From NCBI GenBank assembly GCA_018398585.1, contig JAGTTD010000010.1, positions 24,561,739 through 24,625,738 of the forward strand: a stretch of DNA of 64,000 nucleotides. The letters run 5' to 3'. A program made the position numbers and the translations under genes. Source of the stretch: Simmondsia chinensis (taxonomy: Eukaryota > Streptophyta > Magnoliopsida > Caryophyllales > Simmondsiaceae). Under the pieces are notes generated by a model. The model was not told the DNA's origin. It was given only the letters and a program-made list of their open reading frames with translations, and made no database searches. Of the stretch, positions 44,011-55,239 are shown piece after piece. Each line of letters opens with the position of its first letter. Position 1 is the first letter of the stretch.

Positions 44011-44700
44011 CATACCCTTTTTTTGAATTACTAATTGTAATCCTTTGTTCCAGTAGATGTTTTAAGGCTTGATGGTCAGTTTTAATAACAAAAGTGCCAC
44101 CCTCTAAGTAGTGTCTCCATTTTGCAACAGCTAATAGATAACCACAACAACAAACCCAGTGCCTCCAAGGGCTCTCGCATAAGCAGGGTCTTTTGGGGGG
44201 GGGATGGGAGATGTACGCAGCCTTCCCCCTTCAGGGGGCTACCCTGAAGAGAGGCTGCTTCCGAAGACCCCCAACCTGAGAAGCAAGTCCGCAACAAAGA
44301 GCAAAAGACCCGACAGCAGGAAGCAACAAAGCATGAGTGGGACAAAACACACGGCGAACAAAACACAGACTCAAAGCAAGCCACAATCATGCACAATCAA
44401 CAGAATCAACATATCAACGGATAAGATACAGATAAGGATAGAGATAGAGGATAGAGATCGAGTTGCAACAGCTAATAGAATAGGTAAAAATTCTTTTTCA
44501 TATGTTGAGAGGCCCATGTTTCCAGGACCAAAGGCTTTGCTCAAAAATGCAAGAGGTCTACCTTGTTGCATAAGGACTGCTCCCATCCCTGCATCACAAG
44601 CATCTCCCTCCAGAATAAAAGGCAATGGAAGTCTGGCAATGCCAATACAAGGGCATTGGCCATTGATGTTTGCAGCAGCTAGAAAGCTGCTTCAGCCTCT
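44011..44700 (-). pseudogene. Gypsy-1 RNase H, split by a retroposon
   Basis: The frame GDACDAGMGAVLMQQGRPLA...GLSTYEKEFLPILLAVA is the start of a gypsy RNase H, interrupted at 44462. After the 324-bp insert it resumes as KWRHYLEGGTFVIKTDHQAL and, past a frame break, VADTLSRR. The two halves join exactly when the insert and one copy of its 17-bp duplication are removed. Confidence 0.85.
44139..44462 (-). mobile_element. LINE-like insert, 324 bp, with (TTG)n-type tail and 17-bp target duplication
   Basis: Flanked by ttgcaacagctaataga at 44122-44138 and 44463-44479. On the minus strand the 3' part carries the shared body and ends ggcactgggtttgttgttgt. The 5' 170 bp (ctcgatctctatcc... to gcttctcaggttggggg) has no tRNA- or 5S-like promoter. 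It looks like a 5'-truncated LINE 3' region; plant RTE-type LINEs often end in TTG repeats, but the family is not proven here. Confidence 0.85.
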
Positions 44701-44949
44701 TCAGACCAAGAAAACCCAGTTTTCTTGAGCTGATCAGTCAAGGGCTTAGCAATTGACTCATAATTCTTCACAAATTTTCTTTATATCCTGTGAGACCGGA
44801 AAGGATCTTAACTCTCTGATATTCTTGGGTGTAGGCCAAGAAACCATGGGTTCCACTTTTGAAGGGTCGGTAGCTACCCCAGTGGCTGATATAATGTGCC
44901 CCGGATACTCTATCCGATCTTTGGCAAAGCTACATTTAGATTTCTTAGC

Positions 44950-45936
44950 AAAAAGCCTGTGCTGCCATAGTAAACCCAGCACTAATTGCAAGTGCCCTAT
45001 GTGAGTATTAAGACTTGTGCTATATAAGTAAACCCAGCACTAATTGCAAGTGCCCTATGTGAGTATTAAGATTTGTGCTATATACAAGAATGTCATCAAA
45101 GAAGACTAGGGCAAACTTGCGCAAGGAGGCAAATACATCATTCATAAGGGCCTGGAATGTAGCGGGGGCATTTGCAAGCCCAAATGGCATGACCCTAAAT
45201 TCATAATGTCCTTGGTGGGTTCTAAAGGCTATTTTGTATATTTCAAGCTCATGAACTCTAGCTTGGAAGTACTCGGCCCTGAGGTCCAATTTGGAAAACA
45301 CTATTGCTCCCTGAAGTTCATCTAAAGATCATCTATATGAGGTATGTGGAATTTATTTTTGATGGCGGAATCATTCAACTACCTATAATCAACACAAAAT
45401 CGCATAGTACCATCTTTCTTCTTGACCAATAGGACCGGGGATGCATAGGGGGAGCAACTAGGCTGGATAATTAAGGCCTCTAACATTTCTTTTACTTGCT
45501 TTTCAGTCTCATTCTTTTGCAAGTATGGGTATCGATAAGGCCTAATGCTGAATGGTTTTGCATCAGTCTTTAATGGAATGCGAAGACCATGCATCCTAGG
45601 TAGGGGTAGAGCCTTTGGCCCTTGAAGTACATCCTCATATTTTCTCAACAAAGAGAGCACAGAAGAGGGAACAGAGGAGTCATATACCTGACTGAGTTCC
45701 TGCCCTTGAACCAGCAGTAAGGTGGCGACATAATACTCTTCTTTCTTGTGACACAGCCCTTGTAGCTTCTGTCCCGTGAGAAGCTTGAGTGTGCCTGATT
45801 CATTAATTCCAGTCAGCTCAACAGTTTTCTCACCCTTAATGAAGCTTATCTTCAGTTTGTTGAAGTCACGAGACACGGGGCGATAATGTTTCATTCCATC
45901 TACGCCTAACAACATATCACAACCCCCAATCTTCAT
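44950..45936 (-). pseudogene. Gypsy-1 reverse transcriptase, broken
   Basis: Reads [20 protein letters not shown] (protease-RT linker) and [20 protein letters not shown] (RT start), then CVDYR followed by a stop. After a frame break: [37 protein letters not shown] and [13 protein letters not shown], where the usual YxDD catalytic motif appears as FFDD with both Asp retained. A 58-bp tandem duplication at about 44973-45088 shifts the frame just after the active site. Confidence 0.87.
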
Positions 45937-45972
45937 GAGTCTTATGTGATACTAGAAAGTGTGGCTCTGCAT

Positions 45973-46160
45973 CTACCAACTTGCTAGACACTGCTGCTTG
46001 CGCAACATCGTCTGACCATTGGCTACTATAATACTGAGAGGACTAGTAACCTCTAAAGAAAATCCAGCTTCCTTGGCTAACCTTCGGTCCAAGAAATTAT
46101 GAGTACTGCCACTGTCGATCAAAGTGACAACAGACCTCTTATGCAGATGTCCCAAGATTT
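45973..46160 (-). pseudogene. Gypsy-1 aspartic protease
   Basis: VVTLIDSGSTHNFLDRRLAK is the retroviral-type aspartic protease active site (DSGST). It matures gag-pol in the element particle. It is open over 60 codons, then separated from RT by a stop. Confidence 0.85.
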
Positions 46161-46319
46161 TAATGGTGCTGAAGGGGCGCTTCTTGTTAGGGCATGAACA
46201 TATACCTCTTCAGCTGAGTCATCACATGTATCAATGATCAGTTCATCTTCCACATCAGTTATTGATGTCTATTCAGATTCAGGACCAGGGACTAACAGAT
46301 CAGTTGCTTCCAAGCTATG

Positions 46320-47319
46320 CAGAGTCTAATTATCACACTTGTGACCAGGAAAATATAGTTTGTTACATTTGTAGCACAAGATAGGTTAGTATCTGGTTCA
46401 ATTTTGGTTTATTTTTTGGGCTTGTTTGGGAAGATTTTTGGGAGTTTGGGTAAGAATTTATTGAGCTTTGTTGGTTGGCCTTGAGAAGGGTTTTAGCTTT
46501 GTGTAGGGTTGCTTTTGAGGATTTGGAAAGCAGTTTAGCTTTCGAAAAGGCCTCAAACAAGGATCTTGGCTTTAAGGCTTTCACAAGGGGTTGGATTTCT
46601 GCGTCTAATCCAAAAATGTAAGAAGAAAGGAAGTAATTCTCACTGAATGAACTGTTGGTGGCAAGCATATGTGATCTTAACTCTTCGAACTGCTCTTGGT
46701 ACTCATGAATTGACCATGTTTGCTTCAATTTGTTAAACTGACTTACAATATCAGTTTCCCCACTGTCCTCGAATCGATCATATAGCTCTTCACAAAATTC
46801 TTTCCATCCCAGTTTTCCCTTGTCAGCACACCTCAGTCTTATCATCCAAGTATACTGCTATACCTAATTTTTGCGATTCAGCTACTTGATAGAAAGAAAA
46901 ATAGTGCTGACATCTGCGAACCCAGCTTCTCGGGTTCACTCCAGAAAAGGCAAGGAAATCGAGTTTGGGCTTAGGTAAAGAAGGCATTACCTCAAGAAAA
47001 TTCTTCAGCCTGACTGCTTTCCCCATACCCAGGGTGAGCCCCCAAAATAGGGGGATTTCCTACATTGGCTTGAACAATATGAGCCCTAGACCCGGATCAG
47101 ATGGGTTTCACCTTCTTGTTTTCTCATCAAAGGTGAGCAATGGGACGAATTTGCCACCAATTACTGCATTAGGGCTAACATTTGAGTACTGTTTTGCTGC
47201 ATGACGGTGTTATTCTGTTGCAAGACCTCCAAGAGCTGATTGTGTCGTTCCTCAGCTAATTGCTGAGATTCCACTACCTTCTGAACTATGCCTTGAAGCT
47301 AACCTTCAATCTCCACCAT
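46320..47319 (-). pseudogene. Gypsy-1 gag, broken
   Basis: ATG at 47319 (MVEIEG) with a Gln-rich helix (QQLAEERHNQLLEVLQQNNT). After stops and a frame change comes the retrotrans-gag domain: FSGVNPRSWVRRCQHYF, CADKGKLGWKEFCEELYDRF, QEQFEELRSHMLATN. The zinc knuckle CYKCNKLYFPGHKCD lies near 46345. Gag packages the RNA. The domain is continuous at 46363-46845. Confidence 0.83.
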
Positions 47320-47393
47320 TGTAGGTCTCCTTTTACCCTTAGCCAGTGTAGTGTTTTTGCCCTAATTTTGCAAAATTCCTCAATTCAAGATCA

Positions 47394-47408
47394 CGCTCTG
47401 ATACCAAA
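47394..47408 (-). other. Gypsy-1 primer binding site
   Basis: Minus strand: LTR end ...acctgaca followed by tttggtatcagagcgtg, matching initiator tRNA-Met. Confidence 0.85.
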
Positions 47409-47748
47409 TGTCAGGTTTTGCAGTTTGAGTAGAAGAATAGAGAGTAGGAAGAAGAGAAAGAGGAAGGAGAAATGAGAGAAAGAGGATAAGAGGAAGAAGA
47501 TTCAAGAAGAAACGAAAAAGTAAAAGGAAGAAAGAATTGTATTGTTTATTGGATACTTTCCAAAGTACAAGTATTGCCCTTTTATATGACCTTTACAGCT
47601 CAACAACCAATCTACCAATGTAACTACTTATGAACTATACAAAGAATATCTCAACAACTATAGCAACCATCAACCTTATGAAATACAACACATGTGCCTA
47701 ATTACAAGCTATCTCAAGTCTAAGTCACTTACTATTCGATTCATGACA
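47409..47748 (-). repeat. Gypsy-1 5' LTR (340 bp)
   Basis: Partner of 42126-42421. On the minus strand it starts TGTCATGAATCG and ends AAACCTGACA. It retains a TATA-like catataaaagg (near 47583) that the 3' LTR has lost. Outer flank atgag. Confidence 0.88.
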
Positions 47749-47799
47749 ATGAGCTAACTATTTTTCCAATGAATCATGTTGGATTCATGGTCCTTGGCA

Positions 47800-48125
47800 T
47801 CGAGGAAGCACCGACACTCTTATTTAGCAAGAGTATTACTGTCCGACACATACCCGACACTGACACGCTTCTGACACGTTCCGATCCATGTCCAATACGT
47901 GATAAAAGTACCCGATACTTTCTTTTTCAAATTTTGAATTACCGATATTTCCAACACGCTTCTGACATGTGTTCAATATCCGATTCTCTTTTTTTAAATT
48001 TTGAATTTTCGACATGCTTCAACACGCTTCCAATACGTGTCCGATACATGAAGAAAGTATCCGATTCTTTTTTTTTAATTTTGAATTTCTGACACACTTC
48101 CAACAAGTGCCGATGCGTTCTAGCA
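47800..48125. repeat. Imperfect repeats of 'cgacacgcttccaatacgtgtccgatac' type
   Basis: Several diverged units, each with 'cttctgacacgt', 'gaaagtatccgat' and 'ttttgaatt' (near 47931, 47998 and 48081). Related 'tatcgtatcctag...gtatccgtatcc' lies at 48710-48780, so 47770-48800 may be one MITE-like element. Confidence 0.5.
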
Positions 48126-48146
48126 CGTTTTTAATGGGTTGACTTA

Positions 48147-48147
<1 letters not shown>

Positions 48148-48205
<58 letters not shown>

Positions 48206-48238
48206 TAGTAGTAGTAGTAGCAGTAGTAGTAGTAGTAT
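48148..48238. repeat. (TAA)n/(TAT)n/(TAG)n microsatellite
   Basis: About 90 bp of trinucleotide repeats in three successive registers. Confidence 0.93.
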
Positions 48239-49079
48239 GTATTTAATAGTTAAATTATATTATATAAATTCTGATATAATTATATTCAGATTAAATAAAA
48301 AAGAAACTTATATTAACAAATGCTTTACAACTGTTTTAATAAGAAAATTTTAATATTTTATACAATTTAAAAGAGAGAGGATGACGAAGAAAAGGGGGAA
48401 ACCTCTATTATGTTAAGCCGAGAGGGAGCGAGAGAGTGTGTGAAAGAGAGACCAAGAGCCAAAAAGGGAGTGACACACAGAGAGCGAGAGAGAGAGAGAG
48501 AGACGAGTCGAGAGCAACGGTGGCCGCGTGGCTTGAAGAACATCTATTAATTTTGTTTTTTAAAAAAGGAAAGATGCTTGAATTTGCTTTATTTTAGTTA
48601 AACTTTGTTTTTTCTTAAGCTATTATAATTTTTTCTGTTTCTTTTTCTATTAATTTATAAATCATGTTTTTTCATCAATTACATCGATATATCTAAATGT
48701 GTCCCCAAGGTATCGTATCCTAGTTTTCGAAATTTTACATGTCAGCTTATCGATATCGTATCATATCTCGTATCCGTATCCATTTATGCGCTCCATAACT
48801 TGGCATGAAACTAATTGTTGTGGTCATAGGTAGGAATCTTAATCGGGGGTAAATGTCTGTATTGAAAAATCGAACCAAACTTGTCATTTGGTCTGAAACT
48901 AGACTAGACTAGTTTAATTTTAATTCACCCTGAAAGGTAAACTTATTTGGAGTTTTGATCTAGTCCGGTTGAAATCCAAAAGATCCGAGACCAGCCTAGA
49001 AAGTAATTGCCTCGACCACCAATTTACCACAGCTCCCAATATCATGTTCTTTTCATAGTTATAGCTCAGTTATATTTTT

Positions 49080-49380
49080 TATTCAATTTATGTAAAGGAC
49101 CCGGTCCACATGGAAACAATTGGATAAGACTTAATGATGCAGCACAGTTTTATTTAATTTAGATTTTTTTTTTTTTAATATTAGATTTGTGATTTATCTT
49201 ATTAGTTTTCGATTAGGATTAGGATTTATTTTATCTAATATCCTTTTAGGGTTTAGCTTTCTATAAATAGAGCTTAGTAATTCATTATTTTCAAGTTTTG
49301 ATAAATAAAAATTGAGTTGAGTATTTGATTAGCAAGTTGTGCTACATCACTTAAGAGGTTCAAACTAAGGGTGTCGTGTC
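49080..49380 (+). repeat. Possible LTR promoter fragment
   Basis: 'ctttctataaatagagct' at 49258-49275, followed by 'ttttgataaataaaaattga', resembles the TATA/R region of a copia LTR, but no termini or internal parts were found. Confidence 0.3.
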
Positions 49381-50004
49381 GAGTCGTGTTTGTGTTCGTG
49401 TTATGCGAAGGGTCTTAAAAATGTAGTCAATCCGAACACGGCTTGTTTATTAGACGGGTTAGGAACTTTCAACCCTAATCCCACCTAATTATTAAACAGG
49501 TAACCCGCCTAATCCCACCTAATTATTAAACAGGTAACCCACGGGTTACCCATTTAATCATATTGGTAATTTTTTAAATTAAATGCTAGTTTGTAAACTT
49601 ACAAACATGTCAATAATACACCTCATAGTTGACGGTAGTAATAAATACATGAAGTATTTTTAATTGTTAAAATAAACTATCAGATCAATATAAAACTAGT
49701 AAAAATTATCTCATGTGTGATAGGCTGTCAAAAATCTCTATATAATAACGCTAGTGTATCGCTCAAATATTTAATAAACTATATAAATGGGTCAACCGTA
49801 TTGAAACTAGATTAAACAGGCCAAACCCAAATTCAACTCAATTACCTAAATGGGTCAACACAAATTCAACCTGCCATTAAAAACCCCGACCCAAACTCGC
49901 TAACTTCATATCGTGTTTGTGTCATGTCATCATGTTGTGTCATATTTTGCTAGTTCAAATTTGATCCTTAAATTTATACGAGGACCATTTTACGAGCATG
50001 ACTA

Positions 50005-50125
50005 CCTCTTAGGTTGGGGGTCTTCGGAAACAGCCTCTCTTCAGGGTAGCCCCCTGAAGGGAGAATGTTGCGTACATCTACCCCCCCAGACCCTGCTTTA
50101 ACGGGAGCCCTTGCAGGCACTAGGT

Positions 50126-50156
<31 letters not shown>
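50005..50156 (+). mobile_element. LINE/SINE-type insert with (TTG)n tail, 152 bp
   Basis: Plus-strand copy: cctcttaggttgggggtctt...agggtagccccctgaaggg...ccctgctttaacgggagccc...(gtt)n. It is flanked by attttacgagcatgacta (49987-50004) and attttaggagcatgacta (50157-50174), 17 of 18 identical. Its 5' end falls close to the point where 5S begins in the element at 39500-39747. Confidence 0.88.
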
Positions 50157-50733
50157 ATTTTAGGAGCATGACTAGGGCTCCAAACTCAAGGATCGGTGCC
50201 ACTAGGGTCATGGGCTTGACACACCACCTGGGTCCTCCCTTCAGCAAGTTTCTTTATCCCCTTTCTTTTCAGAAAAGATCAAATGGCTTTAGTATGGAAC
50301 CTCAATTGGACTTGTATGTGGTTCTCATATATGTCAACTCCGTGGGTTACGCCTAGAAAAAGGTCTAGTCCCAACAATCCCCATCTTCAATATTAACATA
50401 ATTTAAGTACAAGATATAAGGCGAATATGTGCAATATCTATGCTTCAAGCCTAATGGCCATTTGCGTGAGAAGGCAAGTTAGACTATAAAACCAATGATG
50501 AGTCTCCACTCATAAGCTCAAACCTTTGGATAATTGGTTCTTTCACACCTTTTAAAATTATGGCCCCAACCCCGCCTACTTTGTCCAATGGAATCATATT
50601 GGTGACAAGGTAAGGAATCAACTGCGACTTCAAACACAATTTGTGATTTCTTGGTTACATGATATCCTTTATGCAGCTCTTAAACAATGTGAAGGCCAAG
50701 AAGGGAGAAAAGTCATGAGAAGATTACACGTAC

Positions 50734-50963
50734 CCGAACTAACTGATGTACACCCGCCAAACACGAACCAAATGCAGCTGCACCTTGATAAATCCCCCTT
50801 TCAGCACCAACTATTGAAGTCAAAAGCACAATGGATCCTCCCGTTTTTTGGTCACGCATTTTTTTCCCTACAGCTTTTACAAGAAACCATATGGCCATGA
50901 AGTTTATTTTCACTATTTTCTTAAAGTCATCTTCATCCATCATCAAAGCATCTTGCATTTTTC
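50734..50963 (-). CDS. SDR family oxidoreductase, internal exon
   Basis: Minus-strand exon between acceptor ttgcaatag (just above 50963) and donor gtacgtg (below 50734): [70 protein letters not shown]. The N-position helix (VKINFMA.WFL.KAVG), the GGSIV.L.SI.G strand with its catalytic Ser region and the following helix are typical SDR. Where most SDRs have YxxxK the sequence reads FGSCL, so neither the Tyr nor the Lys is in place. The nucleotide-binding N-terminal exons were not found to 64000 and may lie beyond the window or have been lost. Confidence 0.85.
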
Positions 50964-51492
50964 CTATTGCAAGTAATCATAAACAATAACATTCAGAATG
51001 CTTGCAGACGTAGTGCATTAAAAAAAACAGCCTTGGTTGACTAACAAATTGGCAAGAAGATAATACAACAGTCTTATGTCTCAAAAAGGCTTCTGCCAAG
51101 GCAAAGTTTGGAGAGTGTAAGATGTATGGAACCTTACCACTATAAAATGCTACTCTGTAGAGAGGGTTGACAATGTCAAACTAAAAAAGTCTAGAGAATA
51201 GTACAAAATATTTAATTTTTTCTTCGATGTGATTTACAATTCTAGTCTTCTTTATGTGGGGTTAACAATGAAAGTATCATATCTAGTTATCTTCAAGATT
51301 AGTCCTCCAACACCCAGTTCATTTTAGCAACCTTCAGATCACACATTATGAGTAATTTCAAACTGAAAGAAGCACTTTCTGTGATTCTTTTGATTACAGA
51401 TGCGTAGATATCTCAAATTAACAGTGGTCAAACCCAATACACCATACCCTTCTCAAGCACTACATCATCAAGAAATAACAAGGAACATTCAC

Positions 51493-51981
51493 TGATGAGT
51501 CCCTAATGTGGAACGGAAACGAAAAGATCGAATTGAGCACGTCAAACTCAAAAACCAAAATCGGAATCCATCGAAGAGAGAAAATTAGGGTTTGTATTCA
51601 AAAATTTTGGAATGAAAAATACAACCATTCATAGCTACTATTTATAGGAAAATATAAAGAAACTCTAATATGCAAAATTACAAAAATGCACTAAAATACA
51701 AAATTATGAAACTACCGCTAAATTAGGCGGAAAATATAAAAGTGGCTCGAAAACACGTTTGGAGACTGAATTTGGTAAAATAGGTGGGGCCAGAGGCAAA
51801 GCATCAGGGGTTGCATGGTTCAGTCTGATAGCTTTGTTTTGACAGGTTACGGGCCCCATAACTCCTTACAGATCAAAAGTTATGACCGTTTAAAGTTGGC
51901 CGCACAAATTAGTGCTTCTAGCCCACCCGTTTGGGTTTCTGGCGGTCCAGCTGCTTCAAAACTTCTTCTGCTACTCATCCA
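51493..51981 (-). repeat. Gypsy-2 3' LTR (489 bp)
   Basis: Partner of 56454-56933; on the minus strand it begins TGGATGAGTAGCAGAAG. Shared blocks are 'aaaattagggtttgta', 'accattcatagctactattt', 'ggttacgggccccataa' and 'ctggcggtccagctgct'. On the inner side, minus-strand aagtgaagggaactgata is a weak polypurine tract. The outer end near 51493 has diverged, so no target duplication is clear. Confidence 0.82.
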
Positions 51982-51984
51982 TAT

Positions 51985-53100
51985 CAGTTCCCTTCACTTG
52001 AAAAGAACTCGACCCCAAGTTAATATCCGGATAGAACGGTGTCTCGAAAGGATGATAGTCATACAGGTCTGCCACATTGAAAGTTCTGGATATTCCCATG
52101 CTCTTTGGTAGCTCTACCACATAGGCGTTGTTGCTGATCTTCTTCAAAATCTTGTAAGGACCATACTTCTTCGGCTTGAGCTTGTTATACGTTCCCACAA
52201 GAAATCTCTCCTTACGTAGGAATACCATCACCATATCACCTTCTTGAAAGATCTTTTCCCACCTATTCTTGTCAACGGCGACCTTGTATTTAGCATTATT
52301 CTCTTCTAACCTCTATCGAACTTTAGTCTATACAAATTGCACTTCTTATGACATCTTCGCTACAGCAATTCTTAGTCCAGGAACCCTTGGAAGTCGCACT
52401 AAATCAACAACTAGCTTAGGAGGCTTCACATAAACCACTGCAAACGGTGTCTTTCCTGTACTGCTATAAACAACACTATTGTAGGAAAACTCCACTTAGG
52501 TCAAGGCATGATCTCACTATTTTGGCTTATCAACACAGATGCTTCTTATCAAATTCCCCAACGTCTTATTCAAAACTTCTTCTATCCATTTGTTTGAGGA
52601 TAGGTAGTGCTGCTAAATTTCAGTCAAGTGTCGAACACCTTCCACAAAGTAAGCTAGAAATGGCTAAGAAACTTGGTATCTCAATCTGATATGATGGATG
52701 TGGGTACCCCATGAGGTCGAACAACCTCACGAAAGAACAAACGTGCGATGTGCGATGTGTCCGAAGTCTTACAGCGAGGAATGAAATAGCCTATCTTCGA
52801 AAATCTGTCTACCACCACAAAGATTAAGTCAACCTCCCATTGAGTGCATGGTAATCCCCACACAAAATCATGGATAAATCCTCCCATATTGTTAGGAACT
52901 AGTAGCGGCATGTATAACCCAGTATTCTGAGCACTTCCCTTGAAGGTCTGGTAGGTATAGCACTTTCGAACGAAATTCCCCACATCCCTCTTACGTTGTG
53001 GCCAATAGTACTTCTCCTTAACACTGGCCACAGTCTTATCTCAACCAAAAATGTTCACTGAGCCCGCTGCCATTTAAGTCGCGAAAATCTTCTCATGGAG
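51985..53100 (-). pseudogene. Gypsy-2 integrase, broken
   Basis: Contains [80 protein letters not shown] and ISD (catalytic Asp), then after frame breaks the C-terminal [20 protein letters not shown] and [19 protein letters not shown]. No chromodomain follows before the LTR. The first catalytic Asp in the 'DFVWGLP' block and the second (ISD) are retained. Frame is lost in the middle (52240-52680). Confidence 0.83.
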
Positions 53101-53205
53101 TAACACATAGGGAATGCAGAGCTGGTTACCCCTGAACAAGTAACCATCTGTAATGTGGAAATCTCCGACAGCAAATCGCCTCTCTAAGCATTCAGTCCAG
53201 ATCGT

Positions 53206-53724
53206 TTAAAAATCTTCATCATTGCAGTACTGCTCTTTAAGACACTCAAACCCGATAATCTCACTGCTAAGCGTGATCAACAAGGAGGCTCGCCGACTTA
53301 ATGCATCTACTACTTTGTTCGAAACTCCGGCCTTATGATAAAGGACGAATGGGAATTTCTGTAGATAAGCTGCCCACCGAGCATGCATCTTATCTAAGCG
53401 CTTCTGGTTGTTCAAGTACATCAAGGCCTAATGATCAGAGTACAACACAAACTCCCAAGAGATAAGATAATACTCCCACTGCTTGAGAGCTTGAAACACA
53501 ACATAAAACTCCTAACTATAAGTGGACCACTTCTATCAAACCTCACTAAGCTTCTCACTGAAAAATGCTACAGGTCTACCCTCTTGGGAAAGAACAGCAC
53601 CAATCCCTACTCCACTGGCATCACACTCAACCTCGAACAACTTGTCAACGCTAGGTAACGCTAAGACTGAGATAGTGCACAACATTTCCTTAATCAAGGC
53701 AAAACTCCTCTCAGCTTCTTCTCC
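53206..53724 (-). pseudogene. Gypsy-2 RNase H, broken
   Basis: [78 protein letters not shown]: a full gypsy RNase H in order, with stops at three places. Confidence 0.84.
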
Positions 53725-54451
53725 CTACTTAAACTCTCCTTTGTTCAAACAATCAGTGACAGGTGCCGTAATAGCTGCAAAATTCCGAATGAACCTGTGG
53801 TAGAAAGTAGCAAGTCCATGAAAGCTACGGGCTTCACTGACGGTACGGGGCGCTGGCCACTCCCTGATTGCCTTTACCTTATCTTTGTTGACCAATATCC
53901 CCTCTAAACTAATAACGTATCCCAAGAAAAGCAATCTCTCGGTCATAAAGTTACATTTCTTCAAATTCAGATAGAGCTTATTATCTTGTAACACATGTAG
54001 GACTCGTCGTAAGTGGTCCAGATGATCTTCCTTGCTCTTGCTATATATCAAGATATCATCGAAATAGATTACCACAAACTTCCCAATGAAAGGTTTGAGC
54101 ACCTGGTTCATAAGCCTCATGAAAGTGCTAGGTGCATTCGTGAGACCGAAAGGCATGACCCGCCACTCATATAGGCCTTCCCTGTTCTTAAATGCGGTCT
54201 GCCACTCATCCTTTGGACGGATTCTGGTCTGATGATACCCACTCCCAAATCAATCTTCGAAAACAGTTTTGACCCATCCAACATATCCAACATATCATCC
54301 AAGTGCGGAATCGGGAAACCATACCTCATCGTAGTCTTGTTGATGACGCGACTATCAACACATATACGCCAACTTCTGTCCTTTGGGTAAGCAAAGCAAG
54401 AACTACACAAGGGCTCATACTCTCTCGAATAAATCCCTTGTGTAACAAGTC
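53725..54451 (-). pseudogene. Gypsy-2 reverse transcriptase, broken
   Basis: DRSWRICVDSRVINKTTMRY, IPHLDDMLDMLDGSKLFSKI, a frame break, then [20 protein letters not shown] and [15 protein letters not shown] (intact YFDD active site), [11 protein letters not shown] and [16 protein letters not shown]. Nearly full-length RT with one main frameshift near 54150. Confidence 0.88.
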
Positions 54452-55135
54452 CTATACTTTCTCTCGTAAGATCTCAGCTTCATTAGGACTCATTCGGTAG
54501 TGCAGTAAATTGGGAAGCCTAGCCGTTGGGACTAGATCAATATAATGTTTTATGTCTCGCATTGGAGGTAACTCACTAGATAGGTCATCAAAAACCAACT
54601 GAACAAATTCATCCAGTAGATATTTTACGTCATCATGAACCTTTTTAATAGACTCTTCCTCATTCAACAAAATTGATCGCACTACTACAGAATGGACCTC
54701 TTGTGAGGCCTTAAGGTCCCTCTCAAACTCAAACTTAGAAGATGTGATAGACAAAAGGGATCGCCCCTCCACTTTAGAAGTATCTAACACATTTGCTAAA
54801 GGTGCCATTGCAATCTTATGAACGCCCCAATAAATTACATATAGATTATCCCGCCCCCTATGAATGACATTTACATCAAACTGCCACAGTCTTCCTAACA
54901 ACACAAGACTAGCATCCATATCCAGAACATTACATTCCACTACATCATGATAATGCTTGCCAATAGAAATAGGAACACGACAAAGTTCAGTTACCTTAAC
55001 CTGTAGACCTTTCTTGATCCACCCAATTGAATATGGGGCCGAATGTTTCTCTATGGGTAGCTTCAGGTTATCCACCAGGCGCTTCGACACGAAGTTTTCA
55101 CAACTACTACTATCCAAATTAGATCACGCATTTTC
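54452..55135 (-). pseudogene. Gypsy-2 protease and RT linker
   Basis: MDSSSCENFVSKRLVDNLKL is a protease active-site region of the gypsy DSGSCEN type with the Gly changed to Ser. Downstream come LLGRLWQFDVNVIHRGRDNL and, after a long linker, LPPMRDIKHYIDLVPTARLP, the entry to RT. The frame is open for 221 codons, the longest intact reading of this element. Confidence 0.82.
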
Positions 55136-55239
55136 CCATTTACAAAACAAGGGGACCAAAAGATGTTGTTTCGCTGTGAAGGGGGCTCCTGCTTGGCACT
55201 GTGCAGAAGTTATCGCACAACACAACTAACCTTTCTCCT

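Larger units (their letters stand above)
40713..50733 (-). other. SDR intron of about 10.0 kb filled with transposons
   Basis: Donor gtacgtg (minus strand, at 50733) and acceptor ttcgttcag (at 40713) agree with plant splice sites, and the flanking exons read on continuously (GVHQLVR / TMAMEIG). Inside are a full chromodomain gypsy element, a LINE-like insert within it, a second such insert at 50005-50156, hAT-like 'accggtcc' sequence near 40790-40960 and 48840-49010, and microsatellites. 40964-42125 and 48240-50004 show no other gene. Confidence 0.72.

Noticed and set aside
44204..44728. 174-codon open frame on the plus strand
   Set aside because: It crosses the LINE-like insert and the antisense of gypsy RNase H; no coherent protein.
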